From assembly GCF_900155685.1 (NCBI RefSeq), contig NZ_LT732548.1, forward strand, positions 1,160,033 to 1,224,032: DNA of 64,000 bases. Direction: 5' to 3'. Both the position numbers and the translations under genes were made by a program. Source of the DNA: Paenibacillus bouchesdurhonensis. Its GTDB lineage: Bacteria; Bacillota; Bacilli; Paenibacillales; Paenibacillaceae. Below, piece after piece: positions 17,654 through 27,046 of this stretch (position 1 is the stretch's first letter; every line of letters starts with the position of its first letter). Under the pieces are notes generated by a model. That model saw only the letters and a list, made by a program, of their open reading frames with translations. It had not been told where the DNA came from and searched no databases.

Positions 17654-18670
17654 TTGATTGAACTCAAACAGCTCACCAAAACTTATGGCAACAAGAAAAA
17701 AGCGACTATCGCTTTGTCCGGGCTGAACCTTACCGTGAACAAGGGAGAAGTATTCGGGGTCATCGGCCATTCCGGCGCCGGCAAAAGTACGCTTATCCGT
17801 TGTATCAATTTGCTGGAGCGGCCGACGGAAGGGGAAGTATGGGTAGGCGGCGTGGAGCTGACTAAGCTGAAGCGGCGGGATCTTCAGCTGCAGCGCCGGA
17901 AGATCGGCATGATTTTTCAACATTTCAATTTACTGTCCTCCGCCAACGTATATGACAATATCGCTTTTCCTCTATCGCTAATGGGCGTCTCCAAAAAGCA
18001 AATAGCGGTAAAAGTGAACGAGCTGCTTGCGCTAGTTGGATTAACTGAACACCAAAAGAAATATCCTGCCCAGCTGTCCGGGGGGCAGAAGCAGAGGGTG
18101 GGGATCGCCCGGGCGCTGGCCAGCGACCCTGACGTGCTGTTATGCGACGAAGCGACCTCTGCCCTGGACCCGCAGACGACGGATTCGATTCTGAATCTGC
18201 TGCTGGAGATTAACCGTAAGTTTAATCTGACGATCCTGCTGATCACGCACGAGATGCATGTGATCCAGCGAATTTGTGACCGAGTTGCTGTGATTCACCA
18301 GGGCGGCATCGTAGAGGAAGGCCCGGTTACTGAAGTGTTTCTGAAGCCAAAGCACGCGGTTACGCGTGAATTCATCAGCCGGGAGCTTGCCGGAGAAGAA
18401 GGCTTTAAGCAAGTCACTTCGGTTCCGCTGCCTGCTTGGGCAAGATTGGTCAGAATTACGTTCCTGGGCGCAAAGACGTATGAATCCGTGCTGTCTCAAG
18501 TCGTAAGAGAGACAGGAGTTAATTTTGCCATCCTGCAAGGTACGATTTCCACGATTAAAGATGTTCCTTATGGCCAGTTGACGGTTTCATTTGAAGGGGA
18601 CAATGCTAATGTGGATGAGACGCTGAAGCTGCTGCGGGAGCGCGATCTTGACGTGGAGGTGATCGGGTAA
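17654..18670 (+). CDS. metN: Methionine ABC transporter, ATP-binding protein
   Basis: A 338-residue ABC ATPase of the MetN family. Walker A GHSGAGKST, signature LSGGQKQR and Walker B VLLCDEATSALD are present, followed by a C-terminal ACT-like NIL domain (about residues 260-338) that binds methionine for feedback control. The TTG at 17654 is preferred over an ATG at 17630 because GGGAGGA lies 7 bases before it, and the resulting length matches known MetN. It is first in an operon controlled by the S-box riboswitch. Confidence 0.94.
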   Translation: MIELKQLTKTYGNKKKATIALSGLNLTVNKGEVFGVIGHSGAGKSTLIRCINLLERPTEGEVWVGGVELTKLKRRDLQLQRRKIGMIFQHFNLLSSANVYDNIAFPLSLMGVSKKQIAVKVNELLALVGLTEHQKKYPAQLSGGQKQRVGIARALASDPDVLLCDEATSALDPQTTDSILNLLLEINRKFNLTILLITHEMHVIQRICDRVAVIHQGGIVEEGPVTEVFLKPKHAVTREFISRELAGEEGFKQVTSVPLPAWARLVRITFLGAKTYESVLSQVVRETGVNFAILQGTISTIKDVPYGQLTVSFEGDNANVDETLKLLRERDLDVEVIG

Positions 18671-19338
18671 TGTTTGGACTCGACTTCTCCAAGATCAATT
18701 GGGATGAAATGCGTATCGCTACAGCTGACACGCTTGAGATGATGGGTTATGCGACTATCTTTACATTTTTGATTGGCCTGCCGCTTGGAATTATGCTGTA
18801 TAGCTTTTCGCGCACAAACCACTGGCTGATCGGATTTCTCTACAGAATATTGTCTATCATCGTTAATATTGTTCGTTCCGTTCCGTTTATTATCTTGATC
18901 GTCGTGCTTATTCCATTGACCCGGGCTATCGTCGGGGTATCGATTGGGGTTCAGGGTACGATTCTACCGCTCGTAATCGGAGCTGCTCCGTTCTTTGCGC
19001 GTCTCGTCGAGACTTCATTGCGTGAGGTTGATCGCGGTGTAATCGAAGCCTCGCAGGCGATGGGCGCATCTCCGCTGCAAGTTGTTCGCAAGGTGCTGCT
19101 GCCTGAAGCGCTGCCTGGCCTTATTGCGGGGATGACAATTACGGCGGTTACGCTCGTCTCCTATACGGCGATGTCAGGCATGGTTGGGGGCGGTGGACTC
19201 GGAGACCTGGCGATCAGGTACGGTTATCACCGTTACCAGAAGGAGGTCATGATCGTAGCGGTGGTCTTTATGGTTATTTTCGTGCAGCTGCTGCAAATGA
19301 TCGGCGACCGATTGGTTATTTATTTTACGCGGAAATAA
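18670..19338 (+). CDS. metP: Methionine ABC transporter, permease
   Basis: A 222-residue MetI-type permease with five membrane helices and the EAA loop motif EASQAMGASPLQVVRKVLLPEALPG, shown here as segments EASQAMGASP and VLLPEALPG. It contacts MetN. The ATG overlaps the metN stop codon (TAATG), indicating translational coupling. It is controlled by the upstream riboswitch. Confidence 0.94.
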   Translation: MFGLDFSKINWDEMRIATADTLEMMGYATIFTFLIGLPLGIMLYSFSRTNHWLIGFLYRILSIIVNIVRSVPFIILIVVLIPLTRAIVGVSIGVQGTILPLVIGAAPFFARLVETSLREVDRGVIEASQAMGASPLQVVRKVLLPEALPGLIAGMTITAVTLVSYTAMSGMVGGGGLGDLAIRYGYHRYQKEVMIVAVVFMVIFVQLLQMIGDRLVIYFTRK

Positions 19339-19426
19339 GGAATTACTATATATAGAGTGCAGCATAAGGTTACCTCTAGCACATCCTTATTCAAAAAAAT
19401 CATATTCATTAGGAGGGCATACTGTT

Positions 19427-20296
19427 ATGAAAAAATGGACATTATCTTTCTTGACGCTGGCGCTTGTATTGGTACTTGCCGCTTGCGGAAGCAAGCCTGC
19501 GAACAACAGCAACGGGGCTGCAGAGGCGCCGCAAAACAATGCAGGCAACGCAGAGCAAGCAGCACCGGCACCGGAGGAGGCTGTTAAACTCGTCGTAGGT
19601 GCTACTGTACCGCATGCTGACATCCTGAAGTTTATCGCTCCGCAATTGAAAGAGGAAGGCGTAGAGCTGGAAGTTAAAGAATTTACGGATTATGTTCAAC
19701 CGAACGTTCAAGTGTTCGAGAACCAACTGGATGCGAACTATTTCCAACACCAGCCTTATCTTGATAATCAAAACGAGGAAAACAAAATGGATCTTGTCTC
19801 CGTAGTAGGCGTTCATGTCGAGCCGTTCGGAGCATATTCGAAAAAGTATACTTCCGCAGATGAAATTGCTGACGGCGCGAAGGTAGCTATTCCTAATGAC
19901 CCTACCAACGGCGGGCGTGCGCTTCTGCTGCTTGAGAAGCAAGGTCTGATCAAGCTGAAAGAAGGCGCAGGTATTGCCGCTACGAAAGCCGATATTGTTG
20001 AGAACCCGAAGAACTTTAACATTATAGAGCTTGAGGCTGCTATGCTTCCTCGCCAATTGGAAGAGGTGGACTTTGCTCTGATCAATACGAACTATGCGAT
20101 CGAAGCGGGCTTGAATCCAATTAATGATTCCTTGTTCATTGAGGACAAAGAATCTCCTTACACGAACCTGCTGGTAGCTCGTCCGGACAACAAGGATTCC
20201 GATGCGATTCAAAAGCTGGCTAAAGCTCTTACTTCCGATGAAGTCAAAAATTTCATTGAAGAGACGTACGAGGGAGCATTGGTTCCAGTATTCTAA
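19427..20296 (+). CDS. metQ: Methionine-binding lipoprotein
   Basis: A 289-residue NlpA/MetQ family lipoprotein. The signal peptide ends at lipobox VLAAC (Cys20) and is followed by an Asn/Ala-rich linker, then the binding domain beginning VVGATVPHADILKF. Conserved family blocks include NYFQHQPYLD and IPNDPTNGGRAL. Start ATG follows AGGAGG. It is last in metNPQ, 88 bases after the permease, and is followed by a strong terminator. Confidence 0.95.
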   Translation: MKKWTLSFLTLALVLVLAACGSKPANNSNGAAEAPQNNAGNAEQAAPAPEEAVKLVVGATVPHADILKFIAPQLKEEGVELEVKEFTDYVQPNVQVFENQLDANYFQHQPYLDNQNEENKMDLVSVVGVHVEPFGAYSKKYTSADEIADGAKVAIPNDPTNGGRALLLLEKQGLIKLKEGAGIAATKADIVENPKNFNIIELEAAMLPRQLEEVDFALINTNYAIEAGLNPINDSLFIEDKESPYTNLLVARPDNKDSDAIQKLAKALTSDEVKNFIEETYEGALVPVF

Positions 20297-20328
20297 TCGT
20301 ATTTCATCAGCTTGAGCTCAAGTCCCGT

Positions 20329-20358
20329 ACGCCCATTTGGGTGTGCGGGACTTTTTTT
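20329..20358 (+). terminator. Intrinsic terminator of the met operon
   Basis: AAGTCCCGTAC-GCCC pairs with GGG-TGTGCGGGACTT around a short loop and continues as a run of seven T. Confidence 0.92.
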
Positions 20359-20786
20359 AGGTATAGGAAAGTATAAACCCTAAATTAAACTCACATAGAC
20401 TCCATATGCTTCGGCACCCAATCTAACAGGATAAATGGATTTTTGGTATTTAGGATTGGAGAACTGGTGTAAACTGTATATCTAAATGGATTGCTAGTCA
20501 TAAAAATGAGGTTTAAGGCAGAAGGAGGCGAATCAGTCTTTTTTAAATACATGGTCTCCAGTTAATTCCCCGAATATGATTCTGCGCGCTAAAATAAATA
20601 CAGAGGATCCAACTAAATCGGATTCCCATCTCCTTCATCTCCATCTCCATCCTCATCCTCTCTCTCCTTTGTTCGAAGAAGCTGCTCTTAACACGATAAA
20701 GAGTGTAGTTAGAAGCCTTTCTTTTCCGTTATTTAATTATTAAATGTAGTTTGAGTTTGTGAGCTTTATGGTCTGAACCTTGCGGT
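20359..20786. other. 428-base intergenic region with a dispersed repeat and pyrimidine tract
   Basis: No coding sequence is supported. It holds one copy of the two-core repeat (20431-20493), an orphan strong Shine-Dalgarno-like GAAGGAGGCG at 20521 with no start codon at usable distance, and a pyrimidine tract of degenerate ATCTCC units near 20625-20672. The tract contains CATCTCC/CATCTCCATC-type hexamer repeats. Confidence 0.6.
20431..20510 (+). repeat. Dispersed two-core repeat, copy 1
   Basis: Cores TAAATGGATTT (20432) and TAAATGGATTG (20483) start exactly 51 bases apart. Each is followed a few bases later by a GT-n3-TA-like segment (GGTATTTAG, AGTCATAAA). The same architecture recurs twice near 58.0-58.2 kb. 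Confidence 0.65.
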
Positions 20787-20852
20787 TTGTGGGAATGCTT
20801 CAAATCTTTTATACTTGATATATGTGTATGTAGGATGAGGAGGAGAAGGACA

Positions 20853-21626
20853 TTGAAGGGAAAAGTCGCCCTGATTACCGGAAGCGCCAAAGGACTTGGC
20901 AGAAAGACGGCGCTGACGCTTGCGGAACAAGGATGTCATATCGCACTGAACTATGTACATAGCGAAGCCGAGGCATTGGCTCTGCAACAGCAAATCGAGC
21001 GGCTAGGCGTATCTTGCATCGCGGTAAAGGCGGATATATCGCAGCGCGAAGAGATCGAGGCCCTGGCGAATGAAGTCGTAGCCAAGCTGGGGACGATCGA
21101 TATACTTGTCAATAATGCCGGTCCATTCATACGAGAGCGGCGCTTGTTTGCCGATTACAGCCAGGCTGAAATCCTGTCGATGATCGAAGGGAATCTGGTC
21201 GGTACAATGCTGCTGGATCATTACGTATTGCAAGGAATGCGGGATAAGGGCTGGGGGCGAATTATTCATTTTGGCTTCGGTCATGCGGCGGAATCCAGAG
21301 CTTGGCCGCATCGTGCGGTATATGCTGCAGCGAAGACCGGGCTTGTGTCCTTCACGAAGACGCTTGCGGTGGAGGAAGCACCATACGGAATTACCGTGAA
21401 CATGGTTTGTCCCGGGGACATTCGGGGAGATAACAAGGAGATGTCGATTGAGGAGGTACGGCGGCTTCCGGATGGGGAAACTCCGCTAGGACGGCCGGGG
21501 AGCGGCGAGGATATTTCTAGAGTAATCGCATTTCTATGTCACCAAGATTCCGATTTCATTACGGGCAATATTATGGATATTTCCGGTGGACTTGATCCGA
21601 TCCGTCCATGGATTAAACCGTCTTAA
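20853..21626 (+). CDS. Short-chain dehydrogenase/reductase
   Basis: A 257-residue SDR family oxidoreductase. It has the N-terminal NAD(P)-binding TGSAKGLG, the NNAG motif and the catalytic YAAAK (Tyr and Lys), with a typical SDR end segment DISGGLD. The TTG at 20853 is chosen because AGGAGGAG lies 7 bases upstream; a longer frame from 20787 lacks a ribosome site and adds a non-homologous leader. The fold resembles FabG-like 3-oxoacyl-ACP reductases, but the Ser of the classical triad is not obvious: the position reads HFGFGHAAE. The substrate is therefore left open. Confidence 0.87.
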   Translation: MKGKVALITGSAKGLGRKTALTLAEQGCHIALNYVHSEAEALALQQQIERLGVSCIAVKADISQREEIEALANEVVAKLGTIDILVNNAGPFIRERRLFADYSQAEILSMIEGNLVGTMLLDHYVLQGMRDKGWGRIIHFGFGHAAESRAWPHRAVYAAAKTGLVSFTKTLAVEEAPYGITVNMVCPGDIRGDNKEMSIEEVRRLPDGETPLGRPGSGEDISRVIAFLCHQDSDFITGNIMDISGGLDPIRPWIKPS

Positions 21627-21647
21627 CTGTATCAAGCCTATAAAAAG

Positions 21648-21691
21648 AAGACTCGGCCAATCCGGCAAAAACCGGAGGAGCCGAGTTTCTT
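21648..21691. terminator. Bidirectional terminator
   Basis: ACTCGGC pairs with GCCGAGT, enclosing an inner CCGG/CCGG stem. T-rich sequence follows on the plus strand (TTTCTT) and on the minus strand (CTTCTTTTTA), serving both the SDR gene and the convergent NifU-like gene. Confidence 0.8.
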
Positions 21692-21774
21692 AAAATTATA
21701 GAATGATATGATGCCAGCCGAGGCTGGCCATTCTATAATAAAGTTCGGGTTTGTATCTGAAGGAGTTATTTGCG

Positions 21775-22020
21775 TTAGAATACTTGGACGACCTCTTGTA
21801 CGCCTTCCACTTCTTCAAACAGCGCGCGCTCGATACCCGCTTTAAGGGTAATGGTGGAGCTTGGGCAGCTGCCGCATGCACCTACCAGCTTCAATTTAAC
21901 GATGCCATCCTCAACATCGACGAGTTCAACGTCACCACCGTCGCGTTGCAGGAAGGGGCGAAGCTTATCCAGAACTTCCAATACTTCGTCATACAATTTA
22001 TCTTGTACATGTTCGCTCAT
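21775..22020 (-). CDS. NifU C-terminal domain Fe-S scaffold protein
   Basis: An 81-residue protein consisting only of a NifU C-terminal (Nfu) domain. GACGSCPSS holds Cys49 and Cys52, the CxxC pair that binds a labile [4Fe-4S] cluster across a dimer. [14 protein letters not shown] is another family hallmark. B. subtilis YutI is the closest type. The ATG at 22020 is preferred because GGAG stands at proper spacing; a TTG at 22029 is too close to it. It is divergent from yuzB, as expected for the yut region. Confidence 0.92.
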   Translation of the reverse strand: MSEHVQDKLYDEVLEVLDKLRPFLQRDGGDVELVDVEDGIVKLKLVGACGSCPSSTITLKAGIERALFEEVEGVQEVVQVF

Positions 22021-22100
22021 TGTTTTCAACTCCTTTCCTTTCTATATTATAGTACAAATAAGCTTAAAATTAAATGGTTCGAAAATGGGGGATGCGCAGA

Positions 22101-22343
22101 TTGAAAGTCATTGTTGAGTTTTGCGCAAATAATGCTCACTTCGGGACAGATGAAGTGATGAAAAAGCTGGAGCAGCATCCGGACTTCGAGGTATATGAGT
22201 ATGGCTGCCTTACCGGATGCGGCATGTGTTATATGACACCTTACGCGCTGGTTAACGGAGAGACCGTCGAAGCTGAGACTGCCGATGCTTTGTATGATGT
22301 AATCATTCGTATTCTAGACCAAATGAAATCGGACAATACGTGA
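22101..22343 (+). CDS. yuzB: DUF1450 family protein (YuzB)
   Basis: An 80-residue protein of the YuzB/DUF1450 group. VEFCANN at the start and EYGCLTGCGMCYMTPYALVNG carry the conserved cysteines, which suggest a thioredoxin-like [2Fe-2S] or metal-binding fold. The TTG at 22101 has GGGGGA 8 bases upstream. An ATG at 22092 lies on the ribosome site itself and is less likely. Neighbours (NifU-like scaffold, YutJ-like flavoprotein) match the B. subtilis order. Function is not established. Confidence 0.85.
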   Translation: MKVIVEFCANNAHFGTDEVMKKLEQHPDFEVYEYGCLTGCGMCYMTPYALVNGETVEAETADALYDVIIRILDQMKSDNT

Positions 22344-22382
22344 CGAATATGAAAACTGATCTTAGCGGCTTCACTATCTATA

Positions 22383-23444
22383 CTAACCGATATGATGCCT
22401 GGATAACCAGAGTACTCCGCTCTTTAGAATACGGGGCACGCGGCCGGTTACCTGCGCCTTGCCCATCAAGCCGAATCCGGCTTTCTTGCCTAATGAGCCC
22501 AAGGTGCCTTTGAGCTTCAGTCTCTGGAGCTGCGGCACCTCCCCAAGCCATAGCGCGCAGGCAATTTGGGCGATTTGCTGGCCTTGGCCCTCGGCAGCTT
22601 GCGCGCTAGGCGCAAAAGGAAGGCTGGCACAGTCGCCGCATACGAACACCTCGGGGTGCTCGGGGATTTGATAATAATCGTTCAGCAGAACCCGTCCCTG
22701 GCGATCTTTCCCGACTTCCAAGTTCCTTACGAGAGCAGGGGGTTGAATGCCTGCCGTCCAGATGGTTACATCGGAAGCGATCTCGCCGTCAGCGTGATGG
22801 ATAACGCCATTCTCCAGCCCAGTCGTAGAGATATTCGATAAGACCTCCACATCATGCTCCTCAAACCACTTCGTTACATAGCCGGACACTTTGGACGGGA
22901 AAGCCGACAGCACCCTAACACCGCGGTCGATGATGCTGATGTTGAGATCAGGGCGGCTCTCCCTCAGCTCGGCGGCAATTTCTACGCCGCTAAGCCCGCC
23001 GCCGACCACGTTTACCTTGCCATAAGGCTTAATATTATTCAGTTGCAAGTAGGCCTCCCGGACAGCGGCGAAGGATTGAATGCCGAAGGAATGCTCCTCC
23101 GCGCCCGGAATGCCATGATAATTATCGGTGCAGCCAAGAGCGATGACCAACTGGTCATATCCCAGCGGATCGCCCACCTCGAAATGGATTGTCCGGCTGC
23201 TCAACTCAATGGAGCTAATCTCTCCATACTTAATCTGCAGTCCGGAATAGCTCGGAAAGGGCACGCGTAGTTCATAATCAGATGCAGTGCCCGCAGCTAA
23301 TGCGTAATACTCGGTCTTCAAGCTCTGGAATGGCATTCGATCCACTAGAATCACTTGAGTGTCGGATGGAATAAATCCTTTGAACAGTTCATGAATAACG
23401 GCGGTTCCGCCGTAGCCTCCACCAATAATGACGAATTTTTTCAT
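22383..23444 (-). CDS. yutJ: NAD(P)H dehydrogenase-like flavoprotein (YutJ type)
   Basis: A 353-residue pyridine nucleotide-disulfide oxidoreductase fold related to type 2 NADH dehydrogenase. It has FAD-binding GGGYGGTAV at the N terminus, a second dinucleotide site GGGLSGVEIAAEL near the middle, and the FAD motif VFVCGDCASLP. It lacks an obvious C-terminal membrane-binding helix. It lies 64 bases downstream of mqnE on the same strand, so the two may form an operon, which would fit a quinone-linked function. B. subtilis YutJ is the likely counterpart; the physiological acceptor is unknown. Confidence 0.85.
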   Translation of the reverse strand: MKKFVIIGGGYGGTAVIHELFKGFIPSDTQVILVDRMPFQSLKTEYYALAAGTASDYELRVPFPSYSGLQIKYGEISSIELSSRTIHFEVGDPLGYDQLVIALGCTDNYHGIPGAEEHSFGIQSFAAVREAYLQLNNIKPYGKVNVVGGGLSGVEIAAELRESRPDLNISIIDRGVRVLSAFPSKVSGYVTKWFEEHDVEVLSNISTTGLENGVIHHADGEIASDVTIWTAGIQPPALVRNLEVGKDRQGRVLLNDYYQIPEHPEVFVCGDCASLPFAPSAQAAEGQGQQIAQIACALWLGEVPQLQRLKLKGTLGSLGKKAGFGLMGKAQVTGRVPRILKSGVLWLSRHHIG

Positions 23445-23508
23445 CTCATCGATGTCCTTTCTACCTGGGTCTTCAGAGCTTTCTCAGCATTATGAAGCCC
23501 AGAAGGCT

Positions 23509-24615
23509 TTATTCGTAGATCTGAATTTCGTTATAGAAGGTGTCCCTTTCTACAGGGATACGCCCAGCGCCTTGAATCAGCCAAATGAGCTCCTTGCGGG
23601 TCAAGCCTTCGGGAGTCAGCGCTCCCGCAGCGTGGCTAATTCGTTCTTTAATGATCGTTCCATGTACATCGGATGCTCCAAAAGTTAGGGCAACCTGGGT
23701 CAACTGTACGCCGATATTAATGAAATACGCTTTAATATGCTGAATGTTATCCAGCATCAGCCTGCTGATCGCAATCGTCTTAAGATCCTCATATGCCGAA
23801 TTGCGGCGAGTTATCCCAGCGTTTTTGTTCCGCGGCTGCATCGACAATGGGATAAACACCATGAATCCGTTCGTTTCGTCCTGAAGCCTGCGAATTTGCA
23901 GCATGTGGCGAATGCGATCCTCATGGGATTCGATGGCCCCGTACAGCATGGTTGTATGGGTCTTCATGCCAAGCTGATGCGCCGTCCGGTGGACATCGAG
24001 ATACTGATCCACGTTTGCTTTATCGACTTTCATTTTTTGCCGATATTGATCGGATAGTATTTCTGCTCCGCCTCCCGTCAGGGTTTGCAGTCCGGCCTTT
24101 TTCAGTTCCAGCAGCACTTCACGGGTATTGAGCCCGCTGATTCTAGTGAAAAATTCAATTTCAGCTGCCGTGTAAGCTTTGAGCGTTACTTCCGGAAAAC
24201 GATCTCTCAGAGCCTTAAGCGAGTCTACATAATATTGAAAAGGCACATGATTGTTATGGCCGCCGACGATATGAAATTCACGGATACCCGGATGAATATG
24301 CTGCTCTACATAAGCGACCATCTCTTCGCCGGTCAATGTGTAAGAGCCCTCTTCTCCTTGATCCTTGCGGAAATTGCAAAATGCGCAGTAAGATTCGCAT
24401 ACATTCGTAAAATACAAGCTCATATTCTCGATGAAATAGACTTTATGGCCGTTCTTCCTAAGATTGACCTCGTTTGCTAACTGACCAATGGTCAACAAAT
24501 CATCGCTTTCATATAAATATACCCCGTCCTCCAGCGAAAGCCGCTGTCCTTGTCGGACTTTGGCTACGATGTCCGCCATTTTGCTGTCGATATTCGGGCT
24601 AATTGCAATAGACAT
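23509..24615 (-). CDS. mqnE: Aminofutalosine synthase (radical SAM)
   Basis: A 368-residue radical SAM enzyme. Cys73, Cys77 and Cys80 in CESYCAFC bind the [4Fe-4S] cluster, and EFHIVGG and KAYTAAEIEFF blocks match MqnE/MqnC-type enzymes. MqnE joins SAM with 3-enolpyruvyl-benzoate to give aminofutalosine, an early step of the futalosine route to menaquinone. The ATG at 24615 follows GGAGG; the longer open frame to 24717 has no ribosome site. Other mqn genes are not in this window. A related MqnC/CofH assignment is possible but less likely from the sequence blocks. Confidence 0.85.
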   Translation of the reverse strand: MSIAISPNIDSKMADIVAKVRQGQRLSLEDGVYLYESDDLLTIGQLANEVNLRKNGHKVYFIENMSLYFTNVCESYCAFCNFRKDQGEEGSYTLTGEEMVAYVEQHIHPGIREFHIVGGHNNHVPFQYYVDSLKALRDRFPEVTLKAYTAAEIEFFTRISGLNTREVLLELKKAGLQTLTGGGAEILSDQYRQKMKVDKANVDQYLDVHRTAHQLGMKTHTTMLYGAIESHEDRIRHMLQIRRLQDETNGFMVFIPLSMQPRNKNAGITRRNSAYEDLKTIAISRLMLDNIQHIKAYFINIGVQLTQVALTFGASDVHGTIIKERISHAAGALTPEGLTRKELIWLIQGAGRIPVERDTFYNEIQIYE

Positions 24616-24862
24616 GTTAAAACCTCCGTTTCCATTAGATGACTCCGACGTGGCTAGCATAAGATTTAGGTTGGGAGAAGAGTCCTGACCGCTATCACTG
24701 CCGCAACTGGAGGGCATCCAATTAGACAGTATGTACCACCTTCCCTATTATAAACTTCCAAATGGTAGTGGGCAACAAATTGTAATAAAAATCACATATC
24801 TTGAGAGGGGAGGTGATGTGGAGTATACTTTAATAAAGTAAGGATAAGGAGTGTGAAGACAA

Positions 24863-25219
24863 ATGATTAACATTTCAGATAGCGCAATGGCTCGCATTAA
24901 GCAGATGCTGGAGCAGGAAGAGACGCCGGATATGTTCCTTCGTCTAGGAGTGAATGAGGGCGGATGCAGCGGGTTTTCATATGGTATGGGCCTGGATGAT
25001 CAGGAGAGCGAGGAAGACGTGCATATGGAAGTTGACGGCCTTAAAATCGTTGTGGATAAGGAAAGCATCCGTTACTTGAACGGGCTAGAGATCGACTACA
25101 AGGAATCCGGCATGAGCGGCGGCTTCACGATCCATAATCCGAATGCGATCGCTTCCTGTGGCTGTGGCCAATCGTTCCGCATGAAGAACGAGGAAGGCCG
25201 TCCGGAAGTGTGCGATTGA
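24863..25219 (+). CDS. A-type iron-sulfur carrier (HesB/IscA/ErpA family, YutM-like)
   Basis: A 118-residue A-type carrier. Its three conserved cysteines are Cys35 in GGCSGFSY and Cys98 and Cys100 in SCGCGQSF, which bind and pass on Fe-S clusters. Start ATG is behind AAGGAGTGTGAAG. The C terminus is longer than the family core by about 12 acidic residues. It is adjacent to the radical SAM enzyme mqnE (divergent) and near the Nfu protein, forming a small Fe-S neighbourhood as in the B. subtilis yut region. Confidence 0.93.
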   Translation: MINISDSAMARIKQMLEQEETPDMFLRLGVNEGGCSGFSYGMGLDDQESEEDVHMEVDGLKIVVDKESIRYLNGLEIDYKESGMSGGFTIHNPNAIASCGCGQSFRMKNEEGRPEVCD

Positions 25220-25245
25220 TCAATTAATTTGATGACAACTTAGCG

Positions 25246-25277
25246 CGAGCGGAAATTATTCCGCTCGTTATTTTTTT
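25246..25277 (+). terminator. Intrinsic terminator after the A-type carrier gene
   Basis: CGAGCGGAA pairs with TTCCGCTCG around a 5-base loop, followed by TTATTTTTTT. Confidence 0.9.
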
Positions 25278-25359
25278 GTCTCATAATTCTGCAAGACGCA
25301 CTGAAGGAATATCCTGGCGTTAGCGATCGGAAGAGGTCAAAATAAACGGATTGAAGAAT

Positions 25360-25405
25360 TAAAACCATCAAGCCGCTATTCCAATTAGGAAAGCGGCTTG
25401 ATGGT
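25360..25405 (-). terminator. Terminator of the AI-2E family gene
   Basis: ACCATCAAGCCGCT pairs with AGCGGCTTGATGGT, with an inner TTCC/GGAA. On the minus strand it continues as TTTTAATT, so it terminates the leftward gene at 25442. Confidence 0.85.
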
Positions 25406-25441
25406 TCAATAACCGGTTTTTTCTTATGTTCTTGCTTCTGC

Positions 25442-26668
25442 TTAACCCTGCCCCGGTTTGTCCGGGCTTTGAGGTTCGGTAGAGCTTACCGTCACGGTTA
25501 CCTCTAGATCGGATGAATCTGCGGCGGCAGCGGTATCTTCCTCATACAGCTTGGAGCGCTGCTCAAACCACTGGAAGAGGTGGGTGCTAATGACCTTAAG
25601 GACGGCGTAGCCCGGTACGGCAAGGATGATGCCGAGCACGCCGAACAAGTTCCCTGCCGTCAGGATGACGAAGATAATGGTGATCGGATGAATCCGCAGG
25701 GTTTTGCCCATGATTTGCGGGGATATGAACTTCCCTTCAATGAGCTGTACGACGGTCCACACGATAATCAGCTTCAACAGCATAAAAGGTGACGTAACGA
25801 TAGCAATGATCAAGGCTGGCGTAATCGCGATCGCTGGTCCCAAATAAGGAACAATGCTCGTAAAGGCCGCGATGATAGCGAGTACTAGGGAATAATCGAG
25901 TCCGATAATCAAGAAGCCGATGTAGAGCAGCAATCCGATGCAGAAGCTGACGATGATTTGCCCACGGATGTAAGAGCTGATTTGTCCGTTAGCCTCAGTC
26001 ATGACGCGATGAGTCTGCTCGCGCAGCTTCACCGGAACAAATCGGAGGATAAAGTGCGGCAGCTTCTTCCCATCCTTCAGCAGGTAGAACAGAATGAACG
26101 GCACCGTAACTACCGTTAGCACGACGTCGACAACTGCGCCTAGAAATCCGCCGATACTGCTAAAGGCATTTTGTAAAATAGAGGATGCACGCTCGGACAG
26201 TGTTTGAGCCAAATCAGTCAGATTGAAGCCAGTCGACTGCTGAAATTGATGGTAAAAATCACTGCCGATCAGAGCTTCGAATTGAAGCTGCACTTCGTAG
26301 CTGTATTTCGGGAAATTTTGAATCAGTCCTGTCACCTGCTCCTGGACGAGCGGAATGACAGAGATGATGATAATCGTAACAATCCCGATAATGAACAAGT
26401 ATAGAGCGATAATCGTATAGGCACGCGGTATTTTTTTGCGCTCCAGCCAATTGACTAGCGGATTCAGCAGATAATATATAGCTCCCGTGAGAAGAATGGG
26501 AACCAGCACCGTCTTGAGCAGGACGATTAGAGGCTTGAATACGAATGATATTTTAGTCAGAACAAAAATATTCAAACCAATTAGCAGCAGCACGAGCAAG
26601 AACAGTACGAAGCGATTGTTAATAAAAAATTTCCTGAACCGGTCATTCCAAATTTGCGAACTACTCAT
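25442..26668 (-). CDS. AI-2E family transporter
   Basis: A 408-residue membrane protein with about eight hydrophobic helices, matching the AI-2E (formerly UPF0118) family. Features are an N-terminal double-helix hairpin, a long amphipathic region with [13 protein letters not shown] (about residues 115-175), and a C-terminal helix bundle with PYLGPAIAI and [17 protein letters not shown]. Some members export small signalling molecules, and others are Na+/H+ antiporters, so the substrate is unassigned. The tail is acidic and Ser-rich. Start ATG follows AGGAGGGGA. It is a single-gene unit with its own terminator. Confidence 0.87.
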   Translation of the reverse strand: MSSSQIWNDRFRKFFINNRFVLFLLVLLLIGLNIFVLTKISFVFKPLIVLLKTVLVPILLTGAIYYLLNPLVNWLERKKIPRAYTIIALYLFIIGIVTIIIISVIPLVQEQVTGLIQNFPKYSYEVQLQFEALIGSDFYHQFQQSTGFNLTDLAQTLSERASSILQNAFSSIGGFLGAVVDVVLTVVTVPFILFYLLKDGKKLPHFILRFVPVKLREQTHRVMTEANGQISSYIRGQIIVSFCIGLLLYIGFLIIGLDYSLVLAIIAAFTSIVPYLGPAIAITPALIIAIVTSPFMLLKLIIVWTVVQLIEGKFISPQIMGKTLRIHPITIIFVILTAGNLFGVLGIILAVPGYAVLKVISTHLFQWFEQRSKLYEEDTAAAADSSDLEVTVTVSSTEPQSPDKPGQG

Positions 26669-26751
26669 GTAAAACTAGTCCCCTCCTGTCAGCAACCTAG
26701 TTGTTTCTATTATTAGTAATACGTATGAACAAAATTTAGTTTCAGCAAAAT

Positions 26752-26804
26752 TCAAAAAAAGATTCATACCTCCACTTCGATAGGGCAAGAGTGGTATGAA
26801 TCTT
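26752..26804 (-). terminator. Terminator of the small membrane protein gene
   Basis: AAAGATTCATACC pairs perfectly with GGTATGAATCTTT across a 21-base loop. The minus strand continues as TTTTTTT. Confidence 0.85.
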
Positions 26805-26824
26805 TCGGCTTGTGGGCTTGCTGT

Positions 26825-27046
26825 TTAGAGAAATTGCTTCTGTATCATGAGTACAATCATGGCCGTTGCAATGATCGAAAACAATATAGAGCCGCTTCCC
26901 AGCAATTTGCGCGAGTTTTTAATAAATTTAATGCCTATAGCGAAGACGGCGACGGTAATTGCAATAAGTACTAGGGACATGCCGACCATGGCAACCCCGT
27001 ACAATATTTCAAAAAATGATGCGGTAAAAGAGTGGTCTGTATTCAA
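26825..27046 (-). CDS. Small membrane protein with two predicted helices
   Basis: A 73-residue protein with two hydrophobic helices (about residues 12-40 and 49-68) and a short polar loop containing IKFIKNSRKLLGSG. The TTG start has AGGAGG 8 bases upstream; an ATG inside that spacer is immediately followed by a stop codon in its own frame. A strong terminator lies downstream, so it is a compact independent gene. I do not recognise the family. Confidence 0.72.
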   Translation of the reverse strand: MNTDHSFTASFFEILYGVAMVGMSLVLIAITVAVFAIGIKFIKNSRKLLGSGSILFSIIATAMIVLMIQKQFL

